A DNA stretch of 64,000 nucleotides from Acidovorax sp. 107 (GCF_003058055.1 NZ_QBTZ01000001.1:2493501-2557500); one strand, 5' to 3'. Positions 1 through 10,050 are shown, counted from the stretch's first letter. A program made the numbers and translations. The notes: a model not told the origin generated them from the letters alone.

Positions 1-55
1 AGGGGGCTCACCAGGGGCCCCGCTTTTGTTCGCGACGGATCGCGCAGCCGGGCTA

Positions 56-808
56 TCAGGCAGCGGCTTCTTGCACTTCCACGAATTCATCGGAGCTCTC
101 TGCGGTAGCAGCCTTCACGACTTCGTTCACGGCGTTGGCGCGGCCTTCGATGATCGCGTCAGCGATGCCACGGGCGTACAGCGTCACGGCCTTGGCCGAG
201 TCATCGTTACCGGGGATTACGTAGTCAATCCCTTCGGGCGAATGGTTGGTATCGACCACGCCGATCAGCGGGATGCCCAGCTTCTTGGCTTCGGCCACGG
301 CGATCTTGTGGAAGCCCACGTCGATGATGAAGATGGCGTCGGGCAGAGCAGCCATGTCCTGGATGCCGCCGATGTCCTTTTCGAGCTTTTCGATTTCGCG
401 GGAGAACGTCAGTTGCTCCTTCTTGCTCAGGCTTTCGAGGCCAGCTTCTTGCTGGGCCTTCATGTCCTTCAGGCGCTTGATCGAAGTCTTCACGGTCTTG
501 AAGTTCGTCAGCATGCCGCCCAGCCAGCGCTGGTCCACGAAGGGCACGCCAGCGCGTTGCGCTTCGGTGGCCAGGATTTCACGGGCTTGGCGCTTCGTGC
601 CGACCATCAGGATCGTGCCGCGGTTGGCAGCCAGTTGCTTGGCGAACTTTTGGGCTTCCTGGAACAGTGGCAGCGACTTTTCCAGGTTGATGATGTGAAT
701 CTTGTTGCGATGGCCGAAGATGTAGGGGGCCATCTTGGGGTTCCAGAAGCGGGTTTGGTGACCGAAGTGGACACCGGCTTCCAGCATTTCGCGCATGGTA
801 ACGGACAT
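56..808 (-). CDS. rpsB: 30S ribosomal protein S2
   Basis: Ribosomal protein S2 (250 aa), a late-assembling 30S subunit protein near the anti-Shine-Dalgarno region. The protein opens [20 protein letters not shown], the classic S2 N-terminus, and contains [16 protein letters not shown] and [19 protein letters not shown]. The open frame continues far upstream, but the ATG at 808 is chosen because it matches the family start and has GGAG about 8 nt ahead. The C-terminus ends in a short acidic/alanine tail, as is usual for betaproteobacterial S2. In this group tsf normally follows; it would lie beyond the left edge. The gene is divergent from the amidase at 996. Confidence 0.98.
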   Translation of the reverse strand: MSVTMREMLEAGVHFGHQTRFWNPKMAPYIFGHRNKIHIINLEKSLPLFQEAQKFAKQLAANRGTILMVGTKRQAREILATEAQRAGVPFVDQRWLGGMLTNFKTVKTSIKRLKDMKAQQEAGLESLSKKEQLTFSREIEKLEKDIGGIQDMAALPDAIFIIDVGFHKIAVAEAKKLGIPLIGVVDTNHSPEGIDYVIPGNDDSAKAVTLYARGIADAIIEGRANAVNEVVKAATAESSDEFVEVQEAAA

Positions 809-981
809 AAAAATACTCCAAAGGTTAGGTCTAAAATCAGCCCCAATATTTGCAGTGCCGTGATCCTCACGAACACCGCAACACCTTGACAGGGCTGCTT
901 TGCGATTGGTCTTGCCGCAGCGGCCACGCGGGTTGTGCAAACTTTGCACCACTGCGCTACTGCTCCCAGCAAAACCCAAAG

Positions 982-990
982 ATTCTAGCA
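982..990 (-). promoter_or_regulatory. Probable rpsB extended -10 promoter element
   Basis: On the minus strand the sequence TGCTAGAAT reads as TGn plus a -10 hexamer TAGAAT, 174 bp upstream of the rpsB ATG. No convincing -35 was found, as is common for extended -10 promoters. The implied 5' leader of about 165 nt would fit leader-mediated autoregulation known for S2 operons in other proteobacteria; that link is inference. Confidence 0.45.
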
Positions 991-995
991 CACCC

Positions 996-2351
996 ATGCT
1001 TCCTGACCTGATCGCCACCCGTGAGCAACTGCGGGACGGCGCCACCACCGCGCCCGCCGAGCTGGAGCGCTGTATCGACGCCGCCCAGGCTGCCTCCAAC
1101 GCCCACAGCTTTGTCCGCACGCTGTTTGATGAAGCACGCACCACGGCGGTGCAGCCGGGTGTGGCCCAGCTGCCTCTTGCCGGACTGGCTGTGTCGGTGA
1201 AGGACTTGTTTGACATCGCCGGGCAACCAACCCCGGCGGGCTCCACCGCGCTGGCTGACGCTCCCTCAGCCGCCGAGGACTGCCCGGCCGTGGCCCGCCT
1301 GCGCGCAGCGGGTGCCAGCCTGATCGGCCGCACCAATATGGTGGAGTTCGCTTTCTCCGGCGTGGGCGTCAATCCCCACTACGGTACGCCCGCTGCCTGG
1401 GACGCCCGTTTCGGCGCCCTGCCCGGCGCGCCGCGTGTGCCCGGCGGGTCGTCGTCCGGCGCTGGGGTGTCGGTGGCCACCGGCGCGGCGTTCATCGGGC
1501 TGGGGTCGGACACCGGAGGGTCCATCCGCATTCCCGCAGCGCTCAATGGCATTGTGGGTTTCAAGAACACGGCCCGCCTGGTGCCTACGGCCGGCGCCGT
1601 GCCGCTGTCCACCACCCTGGACACTGCCTGCGCCATGACGCGCACCGTGCGCGACGCCATCGTGGCGCACGAGGTGCTGGCCGCCCGGCGCGTGACGCGC
1701 AGCCTGGCGCCGCTGTCGCAATACCGGCTGGCCGTGCCGTCCACCCTCTTCCTCGACGGACTGGACGCCACCGTGGCCCGCGCCTTTGAACGCAGTGTGG
1801 AAGCATTGCGCCAGGCGGGCGCCCAGATCGACACCATTGCCCTGCCCGCCGTGCTGGAACAACCCGCCTACGGCTTTGCCGCCCCTGAAGCCTACGCATG
1901 GCACCGCGCGCTGCTGCAGCGCGCAGGCGGCCGCTACGACCCCCGGGTGCGCATGCGCATCGAAAAAGGCGCCACGCTGATGGCCTGGGAGTACATCGAC
2001 CTGCTGCAGGCGCGCCAGCAATGGATTGCGCGCATGCTCGCCGACATGGAGCCCTACGACGCCCTGCTCTCCCCCACCGTGCCCATCATGGCGCCGCTGC
2101 TGGCCGATGTTGCCCCCGCAGATGGCGCGGACAAGACCCAGGACGCAGCCCGCGACGCCGAGTTCTTCCGCGTGAACAACCTGCTGCTGCGCAACACCAG
2201 CGTGGTCAACCTGCTGGACGGCTGCGCGCTGTCCCTGCCCTGCCATGTGCAAGGGGAACTCCCGGTCGGGCTGATGGTCTGGCACGGGGCGCTCAGGGAT
2301 GACACGGTGCTCAACATCAGCCTGCAGATCGAGCAAACACTACAAAAATAA
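996..2351 (+). CDS. Amidase (amidase-signature family)
   Basis: Amidase-signature serine hydrolase (451 aa) that hydrolyses an amide to acid plus ammonia; the substrate cannot be read from sequence. The Ser-cisSer-Lys triad is visible: Lys69 in SVKD, Ser152 in GGSSSGAG and nucleophile Ser176 in DTGGSIRIP, with the usual 24-residue spacing between the serines. It is cytoplasmic, with no signal peptide. The ATG at 996 is preferred over the upstream in-frame ATG at 900, because the extra 32 residues would be proline/leucine-rich leader overlapping the rpsB control region. It does not sit with gatC/gatB, so it is not the GatA subunit. The stop codon lies inside a dispersed repeat. Confidence 0.9.
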   Translation: MLPDLIATREQLRDGATTAPAELERCIDAAQAASNAHSFVRTLFDEARTTAVQPGVAQLPLAGLAVSVKDLFDIAGQPTPAGSTALADAPSAAEDCPAVARLRAAGASLIGRTNMVEFAFSGVGVNPHYGTPAAWDARFGALPGAPRVPGGSSSGAGVSVATGAAFIGLGSDTGGSIRIPAALNGIVGFKNTARLVPTAGAVPLSTTLDTACAMTRTVRDAIVAHEVLAARRVTRSLAPLSQYRLAVPSTLFLDGLDATVARAFERSVEALRQAGAQIDTIALPAVLEQPAYGFAAPEAYAWHRALLQRAGGRYDPRVRMRIEKGATLMAWEYIDLLQARQQWIARMLADMEPYDALLSPTVPIMAPLLADVAPADGADKTQDAARDAEFFRVNNLLLRNTSVVNLLDGCALSLPCHVQGELPVGLMVWHGALRDDTVLNISLQIEQTLQK

Positions 2352-2392
2352 TAGCTACCAGCGCATGATCCACTAGCGCTTGAAGCCAAAAA
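2344..2392 (+). repeat. Dispersed intergenic palindromic repeat, copy 1
   Basis: An A-rich start, then ATAGCTACCAGCGC, a short spacer, TAGCGCTTGAAGCC and an A-run. The arms AGCGC/GCGCT form an imperfect hairpin. The same layout recurs at 7231, 16911, 28376 (inverted), 32798, 47075 and, more diverged, at 49190. This copy provides the amidase stop codon and most of the 5' leader of the next gene. Confidence 0.8.
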
Positions 2393-2403
2393 CACCCAAA
2401 TTC

Positions 2404-3636
2404 ATGAAGATTGCCATCGTGGGCGCCGGCATTGTCGGCGTCACCACCGCGTACGAATTGGCCGGCGACGGCCACGAAGTCATGGTGTTTGAACAACGCA
2501 GCGCGGCCGCCGAGGAGGCCAGCTTTGCCACCGCCGGGCTCCTAGCGCCCCACCTGCTCAGCCCCTGGGCGCTGCCGGGCTTCGGCCAGCCGCTGCGGCT
2601 GATGGGCGCACAGGCCACCCTGCGCGTGGCAGGCGGCCTGACCCGTGCCAACTGGGCCTGGCTGCGGCGCTGGCGCAGCATGGCGCGCAGCGATAGCGCC
2701 CCGGCCACCGCTGTCGAACGCCTGGCGCAGTACAGCCAGGCGCGCCTGCAAGCCATCGCCAGCCAGCACGAGCTGGACTTTGAAGCCAGCGACGGTCGCC
2801 TGGTGCTGCTGCGCACCGAAGAAGACCGCACCCGCCTGCAGCCCGCACTGCAAGTGCTGCGCGACAGCGGCGTGGCCCTGCGCGAGATCGACGCCGATGC
2901 GGCACGCCAGATCGAACCCGGCCTGTCGCCTGAGGCGCCGCTGGCGGGCGCCATCCACCTGCCCGATGCGCGCGCGGGCAACTGCCGCCTGTTCGCCCAG
3001 CTGCTGCGCCAGGGCATCCAGGGAGCGGGCGTGCAGTTTGTGTTCAACACCCGGGTGGAGCGCGTCGGCACCAGCCCCACGGGCGTGGCGCTGCAGGGAG
3101 AGGCCGACCTGCGCCGCTTTGATGCCGTGGTGATGTGCGCCGGCATGGCATCGGCCACGCTGCTGCCGGCACTGGGCCTGGGCCTGCCCATGGCGGCCGT
3201 GTATGGCTACTCCGTGAGCGCCCCACTACGCGAATCCACCCACGCTCCCCGCGCCAGCGTGGTGGATGCGGGCCAGCAAATCTCTATCACCCGCCTGGGC
3301 CAGCGCGTGCGCATTGCCGGTGGCGCTGAACTGGCCGGGGCCGATGCCGAGCACCACACCCCCACACTGCAGCGCCTGTACCGCACGCTCAACGACTGGT
3401 TCCCCGGCGGCGCCCAGCTGTCATCCAACCTGCAGATCTGGCGCGGCGCGCGCACCATGCTGCCCGACGGAGCCCCGGTGGTGGGCACCAGCGGCGTGCC
3501 AGGCCTGTGGCTCAACACCGGCCACGGCGCTGGCGGCTGGGCCCTGGCCTGCGGCAGTGCCCGGGCGCTGGCCGACCTGATCGCGCAACGCGAACCCGAG
3601 GTGTCGCTGGACGGGCTGGGCATGCGGCGGTTCTAA
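2404..3636 (+). CDS. FAD-dependent D-amino-acid dehydrogenase-type oxidoreductase
   Basis: DAO-family flavoprotein (410 aa), closest in layout to the D-amino-acid dehydrogenase small subunit (DadA), which deaminates D-amino acids and passes electrons to the respiratory chain. The dinucleotide-binding motif IVGAGIVGVTTAYELA is at residues 4-19. The C-terminal flavin motif NTGHGAGGWALACGS is also of DadA type. The start ATG at 2404 follows the dispersed repeat and lacks a clear Shine-Dalgarno; an in-frame ATG lies 8 codons upstream inside the repeat tail. No alr/dadX racemase is adjacent, so the substrate (D-amino acid, glycine or other amine) stays open. Confidence 0.85.
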   Translation: MKIAIVGAGIVGVTTAYELAGDGHEVMVFEQRSAAAEEASFATAGLLAPHLLSPWALPGFGQPLRLMGAQATLRVAGGLTRANWAWLRRWRSMARSDSAPATAVERLAQYSQARLQAIASQHELDFEASDGRLVLLRTEEDRTRLQPALQVLRDSGVALREIDADAARQIEPGLSPEAPLAGAIHLPDARAGNCRLFAQLLRQGIQGAGVQFVFNTRVERVGTSPTGVALQGEADLRRFDAVVMCAGMASATLLPALGLGLPMAAVYGYSVSAPLRESTHAPRASVVDAGQQISITRLGQRVRIAGGAELAGADAEHHTPTLQRLYRTLNDWFPGGAQLSSNLQIWRGARTMLPDGAPVVGTSGVPGLWLNTGHGAGGWALACGSARALADLIAQREPEVSLDGLGMRRF

Positions 3637-3733
3637 CCCCGCCCACGCTTCCCCCTTGGGGCCTGTTCAAAGCGGGAAGCGGCGGCGCACAATGGCAGGC
3701 GTCTGCCATTTGCAGCGCCCCTGCCCTCGCCCC

Positions 3734-5275
3734 ATGCACCGCATCACCCCCCACCAGCCTCACCCCCTGTTCAACACAGCGGCCACGCGCCGCTTGGAAA
3801 AAGCGGCCGCGGCCGCCCTGCCCCCACACACCCTCATGCAACGCGCTGGCTTGGCCGTGGCGCAACTCGCCCAGGCGTTGGCACCGCACGCACGCACCGT
3901 GTGGATTGCCTGCGGCCCTGGCAACAACGGGGGTGACGGGCTGGAGGCTGCCATGCACTTGCAACGCAGTGGCCGCAAAGTGGTAGTGACCTGGCTGGGC
4001 CAGCCCGATAAGGCCCCGGCCGACGCCAGAGCTTCCTGGCAGCGCGCACGGAATGCAGGCGTGGCCTGGGCAGACACCGCACCCGACGACCTGGATGCCA
4101 ACGACCTGTGCATCGATGCGCTTCTGGGCATTGGCGTCTCGTCGTCACCCCACAGCCCTGCACGCGCGCCCGATGCCCGACTCCAGGCCTGCCTGCAAGC
4201 CCTGCACCGCAGCTCGGCCCCCGTGCTGGCCGTGGACCTGCCCAGCGGGCTGGACGCGGACACCGGCCAGTTCGCTGCAGGCCTCGCGCCCGACACCCAA
4301 ACCCACCAGCCCTACCATCTGCACCACCACGCGCCCCCGCCACGCCACACGCTGAGCCTGCTCACCCTTAAGCCCGGCCTGTTCACCGCCGCCGGGCGGG
4401 ACACAGCAGGCCAAGTCTGGCTGGATGATCTGGGCGTAGAACCCGGGCATGAGCCGCCCAATGCCTGGCTCTCCGGCCCCGCCCTGCCCGCCCCCCGCGC
4501 CCATGCCAGCCACAAGGGCAGTTATGGCGATGTCGCCGTGGTGGGTGGCGAGGGTTTGGCAGCACGCGGTATGGGCATGGCGGGCGCCGCCTTGCTGGCC
4601 GCATCAGCCGCTCTGCACAGCGGTGCGGGCCGGGTGCTTGTGGCCCTGCTGGACGATGGGCACCTGCAACTGGACCTGCAGCAGCCCGAGCTGATGTTGC
4701 GCCACTTCGACGCACTGGCACTGGAACAGCTCACCGTCGTCTGCGGCTGTGGCGGTGGCCAGGCCATCGCTCGCGTGCTGCCCGATGTCATCACCCGCGC
4801 AGCCCGCCTGGTGCTGGATGCCGACGCGCTCAACACCATCGCCACCCAGGCCGCACTGCACGCGCTGGTGGTGGCGCGCGGCCAGCATGGACAACCCACG
4901 GTCATCACCCCCCACCCGCTGGAGGCTGCGCGCCTACTGGGCCTGAGCACCGCCGAGGTCCAGGCCGACCGGCTGGATGCAGCGCAACAACTTGCTGACC
5001 AATTCAACTGCGTGGCCGTGCTCAAGGGCTCGGGCACCGTGATCGCCGCACCCGACCGCGTCCCGGCCATCAACCCCACAGGCAATGCGCGGCTGGCCAC
5101 GGCGGGTACGGGCGATGTGCTGGCAGGCATGGTGGGCGCGCACCTGGCTGCTGGTGCCAGCGCATTGCGCGCCGCGAGCGAAGCGGTGTACCAGCACGGC
5201 CAGACGGCCGACGCGTGGCCCGCAGGGCAAGCCCTGACCGCGAGTGCACTGGCGCGGCGTGTGGCCGCGGGCTGA
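3734..5275 (+). CDS. nnr: Bifunctional NAD(P)HX epimerase / ADP-dependent NAD(P)HX dehydratase
   Basis: Metabolite-repair enzyme (513 aa) that restores hydrated NADH/NADPH. The N-terminal YjeF-N domain epimerises R- to S-NAD(P)HX; the C-terminal ribokinase-like domain dehydrates S-NAD(P)HX using ADP. Visible motifs are GPGNNGGDG at residues 61-69 (epimerase) and NPTGNARLATAGTGDVLAGM near the C-terminus (dehydratase). The length matches the E. coli fused protein. The ATG at 3734 is chosen at the start of the conserved region; an in-frame ATG at 3656 would add an unusual basic leader. It ends three bases before the convergent AraC gene. Confidence 0.94.
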   Translation: MHRITPHQPHPLFNTAATRRLEKAAAAALPPHTLMQRAGLAVAQLAQALAPHARTVWIACGPGNNGGDGLEAAMHLQRSGRKVVVTWLGQPDKAPADARASWQRARNAGVAWADTAPDDLDANDLCIDALLGIGVSSSPHSPARAPDARLQACLQALHRSSAPVLAVDLPSGLDADTGQFAAGLAPDTQTHQPYHLHHHAPPPRHTLSLLTLKPGLFTAAGRDTAGQVWLDDLGVEPGHEPPNAWLSGPALPAPRAHASHKGSYGDVAVVGGEGLAARGMGMAGAALLAASAALHSGAGRVLVALLDDGHLQLDLQQPELMLRHFDALALEQLTVVCGCGGGQAIARVLPDVITRAARLVLDADALNTIATQAALHALVVARGQHGQPTVITPHPLEAARLLGLSTAEVQADRLDAAQQLADQFNCVAVLKGSGTVIAAPDRVPAINPTGNARLATAGTGDVLAGMVGAHLAAGASALRAASEAVYQHGQTADAWPAGQALTASALARRVAAG

Positions 5276-5278
5276 ACC

Positions 5279-6019
5279 TTAGGCCAGCAAGGTCACTTGC
5301 TTGAGCGGCTTGAGCACACTCGACGGCGTCATGCCAAAGGTCTGCCGGAACATGCGGCTGAAGTGGGCCGAATCAGAAAACTCGCCGTGCAACGCCGCAT
5401 CGGTCAGGCGCGGGCTGACCACCAGCCCCGCCATCGCCAGCCGCACCTGAGACCAGACCCGATAGCTACGCAAGCTCACCCCCATCTCGGCGCGAAACAG
5501 GTGATTGAAACGCGACGCTGAAAGCTGGACGCCCGAGGCCAGGTCACCCCGTGCCAGCCGCCCCGCCTGCGGATGGCGCAGCGCATGCAGGCTGCGCGCC
5601 ACCCGTGGGTCCAGTGGCGCAACCTCGAGGTCCAGCGGGCAACGCAGCAAGCCAGGTAGATCAAAGTGGTGCAAATAGCCCTCCATGGCACTGCGCGACC
5701 CCACAGGGGCTGCAACATCCAGCACCACGCCACCCTCTTGCCCGAACAGCCCTCGCAGGCCGCGCGCCTCGGGTGAATCGGGCTCCAGGTACACCAGGGC
5801 GACTACTTCGCCACGGGGGTCGAAAAGGTGTTCCACCCCGGCATCGACCAACGCGCTGTGACAGGTCTCCACACGCCCTGGCCCCCAGTGCACCGCGAAC
5901 TGGCCGGAGAGCCCCATCAGCAGCGCCGGCGACGCGTGGCAGTGCCAGCCGGTGACCGGGATCTCTCCAACGTAGAGTGCCCGGTCAGCGCCCAGAGTCA
6001 ACGTGTTGCGTGCCGGCAT
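5279..6019 (-). CDS. AraC-family transcriptional regulator
   Basis: Regulator (246 aa) with an N-terminal cupin-like sensing part (residues about 1-130: VGEIPVTGWHCHAS...) and a C-terminal double helix-turn-helix. The second helix-turn-helix ends in the family motif FSDSAHFSRMFRQTFGMTPS. The ATG at 6019 is chosen because it starts the cupin; upstream in-frame codons run into the neighbouring promoter region. It is divergent from the alpha/beta hydrolase at 6144 with a 124 bp shared gap, so that hydrolase is a plausible target. The effector is unknown. Confidence 0.88.
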   Translation of the reverse strand: MPARNTLTLGADRALYVGEIPVTGWHCHASPALLMGLSGQFAVHWGPGRVETCHSALVDAGVEHLFDPRGEVVALVYLEPDSPEARGLRGLFGQEGGVVLDVAAPVGSRSAMEGYLHHFDLPGLLRCPLDLEVAPLDPRVARSLHALRHPQAGRLARGDLASGVQLSASRFNHLFRAEMGVSLRSYRVWSQVRLAMAGLVVSPRLTDAALHGEFSDSAHFSRMFRQTFGMTPSSVLKPLKQVTLLA

Positions 6020-6143
6020 AGCCCAAACCTGCAAGTTTTTTCTCCGCGATCTCCTTAGCCTTGCCTCTCTCGCCATGGGCCGCGCAGGTCTTGTAGCAAC
6101 GGTCCCCTGGCATGCACACCGCCACCTTCCTGGAGAACGCTTC

Positions 6144-7109
6144 TTGAAACGCACCGTTATTTCTGTCGCAACGGCATTGGTACTGGGCACGGCCAGCCTT
6201 TACTACGGGGCACCTTCGCTGTTCAAAGAGCCCCTGCTCAGCGCCAACCGGTATCTGTCGGGCATGGAAGAAAAAACCATCGACGCGGCGATGCACACCA
6301 TCCACTACCTTGACAACGGCACGCCACGAAACCCCGCGCCCGGCCAAGGTAGCGGGGCGCCCATCGTTCTGCTGCACGGCATTTTTGCGGAGAAGGACCA
6401 TTGGATGGATTTTGCGCGCCCGCTCACCGGCCAGTACCGGGTGATTGCCCCAGATATTCCGGGCTTTGGCGAGAGCACGCGGCGGGACGACCAGGCCTAC
6501 GACTACGCCGCTCACATCACGCGCCTGGCCGCGTTTCTGGACGCACTCGGCCTGGCACAAGTGCATCTGGCGGGCAACTCGATGGGCGGCACGATCGCGG
6601 CGCTCTTTGCCCTGCAGTACCCCGAGCGCGTGGCCAGCGTGGCCTTTATCGGCGCACCCCACGGCATCCGCTCGTCCCAGCCCAGCCCCATGGACCGCCT
6701 CATCGACACCGGGCAACGACCACTGGTGACCCACGATACCGCAGCTTTCGGCGCCATGATGGATCTGGTGTTTGAAAAGCGCCCCTACCTGCCCTACCCC
6801 ATCCTGCACGCGTCCGAGCAGGACGCGCTGCGCAACGCTGCGTTCAACACCCGCCTGTGGGACGCGCAGCTGAAAGACCGCGACCTGCTGGACCAGCACC
6901 TGGGCCGCCTGCAGCAACACCCCACCCTCGTCCTGTGGGGCGACAGTGACCGCGTGTTCGACCGATCGGGCCTGCAGACGGTGCAGCAGCGGTTGCCGCA
7001 GGCGCAGATCGCAGCGCTGCCGGGCATCGGCCACCTGCCCATGATGGAAGCCCCCACCGAAACGGCCCAACGGTATGCGCGCTTTCTAGACCAGGCGGGG
7101 TCCCCCTAG
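6144..7109 (+). CDS. Alpha/beta-fold hydrolase with N-terminal signal/anchor
   Basis: Alpha/beta hydrolase (321 aa), of lipase/esterase or haloperoxidase type. The oxyanion motif is LLHGIFAEKDHW, the nucleophile elbow GNSMGG (Ser146), an acid candidate lies in GDSDRVF and the histidine in GIGHLPMMEAP. A TTG start at 6144 is chosen because GGAG sits 8 nt upstream and the protein then opens with a compact signal/anchor (MKRTVISVATALVLG), which implies export or membrane attachment. The in-frame ATG at 6075 would give a leader lying over the AraC promoter. The substrate is unknown. Confidence 0.82.
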   Translation: MKRTVISVATALVLGTASLYYGAPSLFKEPLLSANRYLSGMEEKTIDAAMHTIHYLDNGTPRNPAPGQGSGAPIVLLHGIFAEKDHWMDFARPLTGQYRVIAPDIPGFGESTRRDDQAYDYAAHITRLAAFLDALGLAQVHLAGNSMGGTIAALFALQYPERVASVAFIGAPHGIRSSQPSPMDRLIDTGQRPLVTHDTAAFGAMMDLVFEKRPYLPYPILHASEQDALRNAAFNTRLWDAQLKDRDLLDQHLGRLQQHPTLVLWGDSDRVFDRSGLQTVQQRLPQAQIAALPGIGHLPMMEAPTETAQRYARFLDQAGSP

Positions 7110-7230
7110 AGCCTGTTCAAGGTCTTTTTGGTGACCGCATTGGAGTGCGCTGGAGATGAGTGGATGCTTTGAATGCACTGCATGGGCTCATGCCCACGCA
7201 AGCAGACGGGGCGTCAAGCACGCACATATC

Positions 7231-7281
7231 AATAAAAATAGCCGCTAGTGCATGTTATATATGCACTAACAGCTATCAAAT
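7231..7281 (+). repeat. Dispersed intergenic palindromic repeat, copy 2
   Basis: AT-rich copy with nearly perfect arms: TAGTGCAT and ATGCACTA flanked by outer TAGC and GCTA. It lies in the 219 bp gap between the convergent hydrolase and RNase R genes; nothing else was recognised in that gap. Confidence 0.75.
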
Positions 7282-7328
7282 AAGGAGCGCATTGGGCGAC
7301 GGACTGCAAGCCCGCCAGCCCGGCACCG

Positions 7329-9656
7329 TCAGCCCCTGCGTGGCTTGCGCGCCTTGCCTTTGCTGGACTTGCCCGCCACCGCCTTCTTGACCGATGCCTT
7401 GAGCGACTGGATGGGCGAACGCGCGGCTCGCTCGCGGGTCAGACCGGCCTGCTCGGTGGCCGAAGGGCCCGCGCCCTTCTCGGGCTTGCGCCCCCCAGAA
7501 CGCCCTCCGGCCTTGCGGGCGCCAGAGCCCTCGGCCCCTGCTCCCTTGTCCTTGAGCGCGCGGCCCAGCAGCTCTTCGCCCTCGCGCACCAGGCGGAAGT
7601 CGATCTTGCGGCCGTCCAAATCGACGCGGCTCACCTGCACCCGCACCCGCGCGCCAATGGCATATCGGATGCCGGTGCGCTCGCCACGCAGTTCCTGGCG
7701 CGCCTCGTCGAACTTGAAGTATTCGCCACCCAGCTCGGTGATGTGCACCAGGCCTTCGACGTACATGGCATCCAGCGTGACGAAGATGCCGAAGCTCGTC
7801 GCGGCACTGACCACGCCGCTGTACTCCTCGCCCAGGTGCTCGCGCATGTACTTGCACTTGAGCCAGGCTTCCACATCGCGGCTGGCCTCATCGGCGCGGC
7901 GTTCGTTGGCACTGCAGTGCAGGCCGGCAGCCTCCCAGGCCTGGGTGTCGCGGCTCGGAGGTTTCACATCTTTGCGCGGCTTGGTGCCAGGGGCAGCCAC
8001 GCGCGCCGCCAGGCGCTTGGCAAGCTTGGCATGGGCTTCGCCGGGCGTTGGCAAGGTGGGCAGCGCGTACTTCGTCTTGCCCAGAATCGCCTTGATGACC
8101 CGGTGCACCAGCAGGTCAGGGTAACGCCGGATCGGGCTGGTGAAGTGCGTGTAGGCCTCGAACGCCAGGCCAAAGTGGCCGCTGTTGACGGGCGTGTAGA
8201 TGGCCTGCTGCATGGACCGCAGCAGCATGGTGTGGATCTGCTGCGCGTCGGGCCGCTCCTTGGTCGCCTCGGCAATCGCCTGGAAGTCACCCGGCTTGGG
8301 GTCGTCGCCAATCGTCATGCCCACGGCCATGGCCTTGAGGTAATTGCGCAGGATCTCCTGCTTCTCGGGCGTGGGGCCTTCGTGCACACGGAACAGGCCC
8401 GGTTGGCCGCCCTGCGCGATGAAGTCGGCGCTGCACACGTTGGCGGCCAGCATGGCCTCTTCAATGAGCTTGTGCGCATCGTTGCGGGTGCGGGGCACGA
8501 TCTTTTCGATTCGGCCGTTCTCATCGCAGACGATCTGCGTCTCGGTGGTCTCAAAGTCCACGGCGCCGCGCGCCTGGCGTGCCACCAGCAGCGCACGGTA
8601 CACGTCGTGCAGGTTGAGCAGGTCCTTGACGCGGTCCTTGCGCTTGCTGGCCTCGGGGCCGCGCGTGTTGGCCAGGATGGCCGCGACCTCGGTGTACGTG
8701 AAGCGCGCGTGGCTGAACATCACGGCCGGATAGAACTGATAGGCGTGCACCTCGCCCTTGGCCGTGACCAGCATGTCGCAGACCATGCACAGGCGCTCTA
8801 CCTCGGGGTTGAGCGAGCACAGGCCGTTACTCAGCTTCTCGGGCAGCATGGGGATCACGCGGCGCGGGAAGTAGACGCTGGTGGCGCGGTCGTAGGCGTC
8901 GATGTCGATGGCGCTGCCGGTCTCCACATAGTGGCTCACATCCGCAATCGCCACCAGCAGGCGCCAGCCCTTGCTGCGGCCGACCTTCGCGGGCTCGCAG
9001 TACACGGCGTCGTCGAAGTCGCGGGCGTCTTCGCCGTCGATGGTGACCAGGGGCACGTCGGTCAGGTCCACACGGCGCTTCTTGTCCTGAGCGCGCACCT
9101 TGTCAGGCAACTCTTTAGCTTGCGCCAGGCACTCGGCAGAGAATTCGTGCGGCACGCCGTACTTGCGCACCGCGATCTCGATCTCCATGCCGGGGTCGTC
9201 CACCTCGCCCAGCACTTCGGTGATGCGGCCCACAGGCTGGCCGAACAGTGCTGGGGGTTCTGTCAGTTCAACCACCACGACCTGCCCCGGCTTCGCGGCG
9301 CCTGTCGCGCCCTTGGGGATCAGCACATCCTGGCCATAGCGCTTGTCTTCGGGGGCCACAAGCCACACGCCGCTTTCCTGCAGCAGTCGGCCAATGATGG
9401 GCTGGGGTGGACGCTCGATGATTTCCACAACGCGCCCTTCGGGGCGGCCACGGCGGTCCTGCCGCACGATGCGCACGCGCACGCGATCCTTATGCAGCAC
9501 GGCGCGCATTTCGTTGGGGGGGATGTAGATGTCGCCTTCGCCATCGTCGCGGATGACGAAACCGTGTCCATCACGGTGCCCTTGCACGCTGCCTTCGATC
9601 TCTTGCGACAAATGTGTTGCCGGTTGCGTGCCGGGGGTGGTTTTTTTGTTATACAA
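7329..9656 (-). CDS. rnr: Ribonuclease R (3'-5' exoribonuclease), short N-terminus
   Basis: RNase R/VacB (775 aa with the chosen start) degrades structured RNA and supports tmRNA-linked quality control. Order: cold-shock-type OB region from about residue 20 (VQGHRDGHGF...), RNB catalytic domain with DGEDARDFDDAVYCE, an S1 domain (GVVSAATSFGIFV...) and a basic Lys/Arg/Gly-rich tail typical of RNase R. The helix-turn-helix domain that precedes the OB fold in E. coli RNase R is absent. The open frame upstream runs antisense through the tRNA-Leu gene, so it cannot supply that domain. The TTG at 9656 is picked because AGGAAAG lies about 10 nt upstream; a second TTG at codon 17 is possible. Confidence 0.93.
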   Translation of the reverse strand: MYNKKTTPGTQPATHLSQEIEGSVQGHRDGHGFVIRDDGEGDIYIPPNEMRAVLHKDRVRVRIVRQDRRGRPEGRVVEIIERPPQPIIGRLLQESGVWLVAPEDKRYGQDVLIPKGATGAAKPGQVVVVELTEPPALFGQPVGRITEVLGEVDDPGMEIEIAVRKYGVPHEFSAECLAQAKELPDKVRAQDKKRRVDLTDVPLVTIDGEDARDFDDAVYCEPAKVGRSKGWRLLVAIADVSHYVETGSAIDIDAYDRATSVYFPRRVIPMLPEKLSNGLCSLNPEVERLCMVCDMLVTAKGEVHAYQFYPAVMFSHARFTYTEVAAILANTRGPEASKRKDRVKDLLNLHDVYRALLVARQARGAVDFETTETQIVCDENGRIEKIVPRTRNDAHKLIEEAMLAANVCSADFIAQGGQPGLFRVHEGPTPEKQEILRNYLKAMAVGMTIGDDPKPGDFQAIAEATKERPDAQQIHTMLLRSMQQAIYTPVNSGHFGLAFEAYTHFTSPIRRYPDLLVHRVIKAILGKTKYALPTLPTPGEAHAKLAKRLAARVAAPGTKPRKDVKPPSRDTQAWEAAGLHCSANERRADEASRDVEAWLKCKYMREHLGEEYSGVVSAATSFGIFVTLDAMYVEGLVHITELGGEYFKFDEARQELRGERTGIRYAIGARVRVQVSRVDLDGRKIDFRLVREGEELLGRALKDKGAGAEGSGARKAGGRSGGRKPEKGAGPSATEQAGLTRERAARSPIQSLKASVKKAVAGKSSKGKARKPRRG
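9647..9655 (+). promoter_or_regulatory. Extended -10 promoter of tRNA-Leu copy 1
   Basis: TGTTATACA followed by AT is a TGn extended -10 about 20 bp before the tRNA 5' end. It overlaps the proposed TTG start codon of the divergent rnr gene, so the two transcription units share the same few bases. Confidence 0.5.
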
Positions 9657-9675
9657 TCTTAGTCTTTCCTGAAAT

Positions 9676-9760
<85 letters not shown>

Positions 9761-9798
9761 AGTTTAACGAGAACCAGTGATGGTTTTCAAAATATCGA

Positions 9799-9830
9799 AG
9801 CCGCTGTAACAACAGCGGCTTTTTTATTTT
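9799..9830 (+). terminator. Rho-independent terminator after tRNA-Leu copy 1
   Basis: Perfect 9 bp stem AGCCGCTGT/ACAGCGGCT with a 4 nt loop, followed by a T-rich tract. It closely resembles the terminator after the second tRNA copy. Confidence 0.85.
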
Positions 9831-9932
9831 TCGATGCACATTGCATTGCTTGCCGACGGCTTCTTATTTGGCCTCTTTGAAGCGTTCGGCATATTTTTTT
9901 GAAAACTTTCCGGAAGCCCTAATTTTTTGTCC

Positions 9933-9938
9933 TATAAT
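9933..9938 (+). promoter_or_regulatory. -10 box of tRNA-Leu copy 2
   Basis: Perfect TATAAT, 18 bp before the tRNA 5' end. No -35 with standard spacing was found in the AT-rich upstream stretch. Each tRNA copy therefore appears to have its own promoter and terminator. Confidence 0.55.
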
Positions 9939-9955
9939 TCGAGGCTGATCTGAAA

Positions 9956-10040
<85 letters not shown>

Positions 10041-10050
10041 AACACATAAA

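Noticed and set aside
7743-9662. Plus-strand frame of 639 aa inside rnr
   Set aside because: Antisense to the RNB domain of RNase R; composition typical of a shadow.
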